Shown: piece by piece, positions 6,559 to 8,717 of the stretch
Numbering within the stretch: the first letter of the stretch is position 1
How the letters are laid out: the number at the start of each line of letters is the position of its first letter
Assembly: GCA_945864765.1 (NCBI GenBank)
Contig: CAMBDR010000137.1
Location: 1 to 8,717 of the forward strand
Direction of reading: 5' to 3'
Length of the DNA stretch: 8,717 nucleotides
From: Janthinobacterium lividum
GTDB taxonomy: Bacteria; Pseudomonadota; Gammaproteobacteria; Burkholderiales; Burkholderiaceae_D
The notes under the pieces: generated by a model
Databases searched by the model: none
What the model saw: the letters and a program-made list of their open reading frames with translations, nothing else
What the model was told of the DNA's origin: nothing
Translations under genes and position numbers: made by a program

Positions 6559-7536
6559 TCAACGCCCAAGCAAGGTCAGGCTGACTGGTGGCTCAAACAC
6601 CGCCTCCACTTGCACCCCGCGTACAATTTGAAAACGAAACGCCCCGAAACGCACTTCGCCACGTCGCCGTTCAATCACATTCGACAAACTGCTCTCATCC
6701 GGGCATTCCCGCGCGATTTGGTTTCTCCCACGAAACAGCAGCGTATTGACATGCGGTGCATCAAGGCCAAGCATGCGAGATAAATCATCCACACTAATCC
6801 AGCCCTGGCTGGCGACATCAATGCCACGCTCAGCATCTTCAAAGCGTTTTCTCGCCAAAATTAACAGACTGTAATGGTGCGTGCGTTCACCAAGATTAAT
6901 AACATTACCATCAATAGCAATCGATAAGTAAATATGCTCTTCGTTTTGACTGACGGCAAAATCAAATAGCACAGTTCGCAAGGCAGGCGCGGCTTGCAGA
7001 CGCAAATCGGAAGTCACTTCAATTTCGTTACTGGCATTAAACTGCCAGGTTTGGTCACCCACCATCACCATATCGCCATCATGCAATACCCGGTGACCTT
7101 CTTCATCTTCCCACATCCATTGGCTGCCTGCCGACAAATACACCGATGCTTGCGCCGTGTCTTCATCGGGCAAGAAGTGAAAGCCTTGCAACAGTATGAC
7201 CGACTCGTCCTCGCTAGCTGGCAACAACATCGGGCATGGCGGGTCGAGGTTTTCTACCACCCAGCCGGATTCAGAAGCGAGGGAAAAGCGAATCGTTTGC
7301 CCTGCGGCGAGCGCCGTTTTTTCATTGGCGACCAGCCGACGGCCATCCAGCAATGTCCCGTTACGGCTGTGATCTGTTATTTCCCAGGTTTTACCATTCC
7401 AACGTATCGATGCATGAATTTGCGATACATCGCTATTGCCCAGCACCGTATCGGCGCGCGATGGATTACGACCAAACATATGCAAGCCGCGAAGAAATAA
7501 CTTTTTATGGGTATTCTCTTCTTTCAAAACCGCCAT
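6559..7536 (-). CDS. FHA-domain protein with C-terminal OmpR/PhoB-like winged helix (putative transcription regulator)
   Basis: 325 aa. An N-terminal FHA domain (about 10-95) carries the phosphothreonine-binding residues of the family: Gly22-Arg23, Ser38, His41 and Asn59-Gly60-Thr61 (HSRNGT). A middle part (about 110-172) has beta strands and LHDGDMVMVGDQTWQF, which looks like a second, degenerate FHA fold without the binding residues. Residues 200-310 fit an OmpR/PhoB-like winged helix: a strand (YLSIAIDGNVINL), helix HHYSLLILARKRF, then ISVDDLSRML, a likely recognition helix (PHVNTLLFRGRNQIA), and a wing hairpin (VIERRRGEVRFGAFRFQI). Binding of a phosphothreonine partner may therefore control DNA binding, replacing a receiver domain; this is inference. 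The start is supported by GGAG six bases before the ATG. The gene precedes the decamer arrays and the FimV-like gene, and diverges from the aldolase gene. Confidence 0.8.
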   Translation of the reverse strand: MAVLKEENTHKKLFLRGLHMFGRNPSRADTVLGNSDVSQIHASIRWNGKTWEITDHSRNGTLLDGRRLVANEKTALAAGQTIRFSLASESGWVVENLDPPCPMLLPASEDESVILLQGFHFLPDEDTAQASVYLSAGSQWMWEDEEGHRVLHDGDMVMVGDQTWQFNASNEIEVTSDLRLQAAPALRTVLFDFAVSQNEEHIYLSIAIDGNVINLGERTHHYSLLILARKRFEDAERGIDVASQGWISVDDLSRMLGLDAPHVNTLLFRGRNQIARECPDESSLSNVIERRRGEVRFGAFRFQIVRGVQVEAVFEPPVSLTLLGR

Positions 7537-7836
7537 TACTTACTCCGAACCAATTATCGTTACATGATCACCTGATGCCATACCCACGCATACTATACCG
7601 TTTCCTACGGGGGGCGGTTTCATATTTTACAGGCTTGACGAATAAATTCTTACCACAATACGACACTTTCGAGCCATCCAACTATTGCATGAATAACTTG
7701 CCAAAATCAACGCAGTGCGCAGCATAACGCATTTAATTGCGCAGGTCAAAGGCATTCGATTTAACTGTGCTTTTTCCAATATGTTTGGTAAGCCAAGCTG
7801 GCGTACAATGGGTATTTTCAAACAAAGGAGCACAAC
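7537..7836. other. 300-bp divergent intergenic region
   Basis: This region separates the FHA gene (-) from the aldolase-family gene (+) and must hold both promoters. It contains a run of six G (about 7611-7616), two TGCGCA palindromes 22 bp apart (7716-7721 and 7738-7743), and a TGATCA palindrome near 7565. I see no convincing reading frame, RNA gene or decamer array in it. On the minus strand TATAGT, about 60 bp before the FHA start, resembles a -10 box but lacks a good -35. Confidence 0.5.
7804..7809 (+). promoter_or_regulatory. Candidate -10 box for the class II aldolase-family gene
   Basis: TACAAT matches the sigma-70 -10 consensus at five of six positions. Initiation near 7816 would leave a leader of about 20 bases, which includes AAGGAG (7825-7830) six bases before the ATG. 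No good -35 hexamer is seen at normal spacing, so an activator may be needed or the call may be wrong. Confidence 0.35.
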
Positions 7837-8592
7837 ATGCATATTCCCAGCATACAAAATCAGGTCAGCCCGGAAGAATGGGCTTTGCGGGTTGATTTGG
7901 CCGCCTGCTATCGCTTAGTGGCGCTATACGGTTGGAGTGATTTGGTATTTACCCACATCAGTGCCCGCTTACCCGGCACCGAGCATCACTTTTTAATCAA
8001 CCCGTATGGTTTAATGTTCGATGAAATCACCGCATCGTCCCTGGTCAAGGTCGATTTACAGTGCAACAAACTGATCGATTCGCCGTTTCCGGTCAATCCG
8101 GCGGGCTTTGTCATTCACAGCGCGGTGCATCAGGTGCGTGAAGATGCGCAATGCGTATTGCATACCCACACGCGCTCGGGTGTGGGGGTGAGCGCGCAGC
8201 GTTGCGGCATACTCCCAATTTCACAACAATCGACTTTTGTACTGGCGTCTTTGGGCTATCACGATTACGAAGGCGTAGCCTTTCGCGATGAAGAAAAACC
8301 CCGTCTGCAAGCCGATTTGGGGCAAGCCAACTTTTTAATGCTGCGCAACCATGGCTTATTAACGGTGGGGAAATCAATTGCGGACGCTTTTCTGCAAATG
8401 TATATCTTTGAAACGACGTGCCAGATTCAATTATCGGCGCAAGCCGGGGGCGAGCTGGTGATGGTGAATCCTGCCATTATTGACGGTGTGGCCGAAGCTT
8501 CGCGCGTGCAAACTGGTGGCATGGGTGGGGCGTTTGTCTGGCCGTCGTTAATTCGAAAATTGAATCGGATTGATGGTAGTTATCAGACATAA
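7837..8592 (+). CDS. Class II aldolase/adducin family protein
   Basis: 251 aa, the usual length for this family; AAGGAG six bases upstream supports the ATG. The fold is recognisable from YGWSDLVFTHISAR near residues 31-44, the metal site HTHTRSG (His109 and His111) and RNHGLLTVG (His172), which give the three Zn-binding His of class II aldolases. The Glu that acts as base or metal ligand in fuculose-phosphate aldolase, expected four residues before His94, is replaced by Gly90 (NPAGFVIH). This is the adducin-like variant, so a metal site without classical aldol cleavage is possible. The substrate cannot be told from the sequence. It is a cytoplasmic protein with no signal peptide. The gene is transcribed alone, away from the FHA regulator, and is followed by an intrinsic terminator. 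Confidence 0.92.
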   Translation: MHIPSIQNQVSPEEWALRVDLAACYRLVALYGWSDLVFTHISARLPGTEHHFLINPYGLMFDEITASSLVKVDLQCNKLIDSPFPVNPAGFVIHSAVHQVREDAQCVLHTHTRSGVGVSAQRCGILPISQQSTFVLASLGYHDYEGVAFRDEEKPRLQADLGQANFLMLRNHGLLTVGKSIADAFLQMYIFETTCQIQLSAQAGGELVMVNPAIIDGVAEASRVQTGGMGGAFVWPSLIRKLNRIDGSYQT

Positions 8593-8651
8593 ATCCGATC
8601 AAAAAACAAATTCAACCAATTGCAATACATTAAGTTGGACGCAAAAAAACA

Positions 8652-8687
8652 AAAACCCGCGTTCCTACTGTGAGAAACGCGGGTTTT
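8652..8687. terminator. Strong, probably bidirectional intrinsic terminator
   Basis: AAAACCCGCGTT (8652-8663) and AACGCGGGTTTT (8676-8687) are perfect 12-bp complements around a 12-base loop. On the plus strand the stem ends in TTTT, suitable for the aldolase-family gene. On the minus strand it is followed by a longer T tract (five T, G, then seven T among the next bases), so it should work even better for a gene entering from the right. Confidence 0.85.
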
Positions 8688-8717
8688 GAGACTTCTTTGG
8701 ACTTCCCGATACCAAAT
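8688..8717. other. Window end without a supportable gene
   Basis: The last 30 bases after the terminator contain no start codon with a Shine-Dalgarno. A leftward gene ending here cannot be shown. Confidence 0.4.

Noticed and set aside
6994..7727. Plus-strand frames of about 165 codons opposite the FHA gene
   Set aside because: They overlap the well-supported FHA/winged-helix gene, and their translations are low in recognisable structure.

Overview
The window looks like an ordinary chromosomal segment of a Gram-negative proteobacterium, most likely a betaproteobacterium of the Burkholderiales/Oxalobacteraceae kind. The reasons are a creA homologue with a Sec signal peptide, a FimV-like membrane protein, a multi-domain hybrid histidine kinase with an HPt tail, and base composition close to 50% GC that looks even by eye. 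The genus is not fixed by what I can see. I found no rRNA, tRNA, insertion sequence, phage gene or CRISPR array.

Layout. (1) Positions 1-2523 (+) hold the 3' part of a large hybrid sensor kinase: GAF tail, HisKA, HATPase, two receiver domains, HPt and a helical tail. (2) About 2590-4026 (+) follows directly and encodes a membrane protein with several predicted transmembrane segments and a C-terminal caspase/legumain-like (peptidase C13) domain with an intact His/Cys dyad. A 4 x 9-bp tandem repeat lies between these genes. (3) Four genes run on the minus strand, listed here from left to right: a VOC-family protein (4038-4415), creA (4561-5040), a FimV-like two-membrane-segment protein (5111-6187) and a regulator with an N-terminal FHA domain and an OmpR/PhoB-like winged helix (6559-7536). 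(4) Diverging from the FHA gene, a class II aldolase/adducin-family gene (7837-8592, +) ends before a strong intrinsic terminator (8652-8687).

The most interesting signal is in the 371-bp gap between the FHA regulator and the FimV-like gene. It holds two separate arrays of four 10-bp direct repeats (6305-6344 and 6424-6463). Both end, in the direction of the downstream gene, with nearly the same decamer (TGTGTTCGAT and TGTATTCGAT). Direct repeats phased at one helical turn are typical operators of OmpR/PhoB-type winged-helix proteins, such as the TorR decamers, and the gene just upstream encodes that type of DNA-binding domain with an FHA phosphothreonine reader in place of a receiver. My inference is a local circuit in which a phosphothreonine-sensing regulator controls the FimV-like membrane protein.

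The second point of interest is the membrane-anchored C13 peptidase next to a hybrid kinase. The third is an inverted repeat over the creA promoter and leader that overlaps the ribosome binding site.
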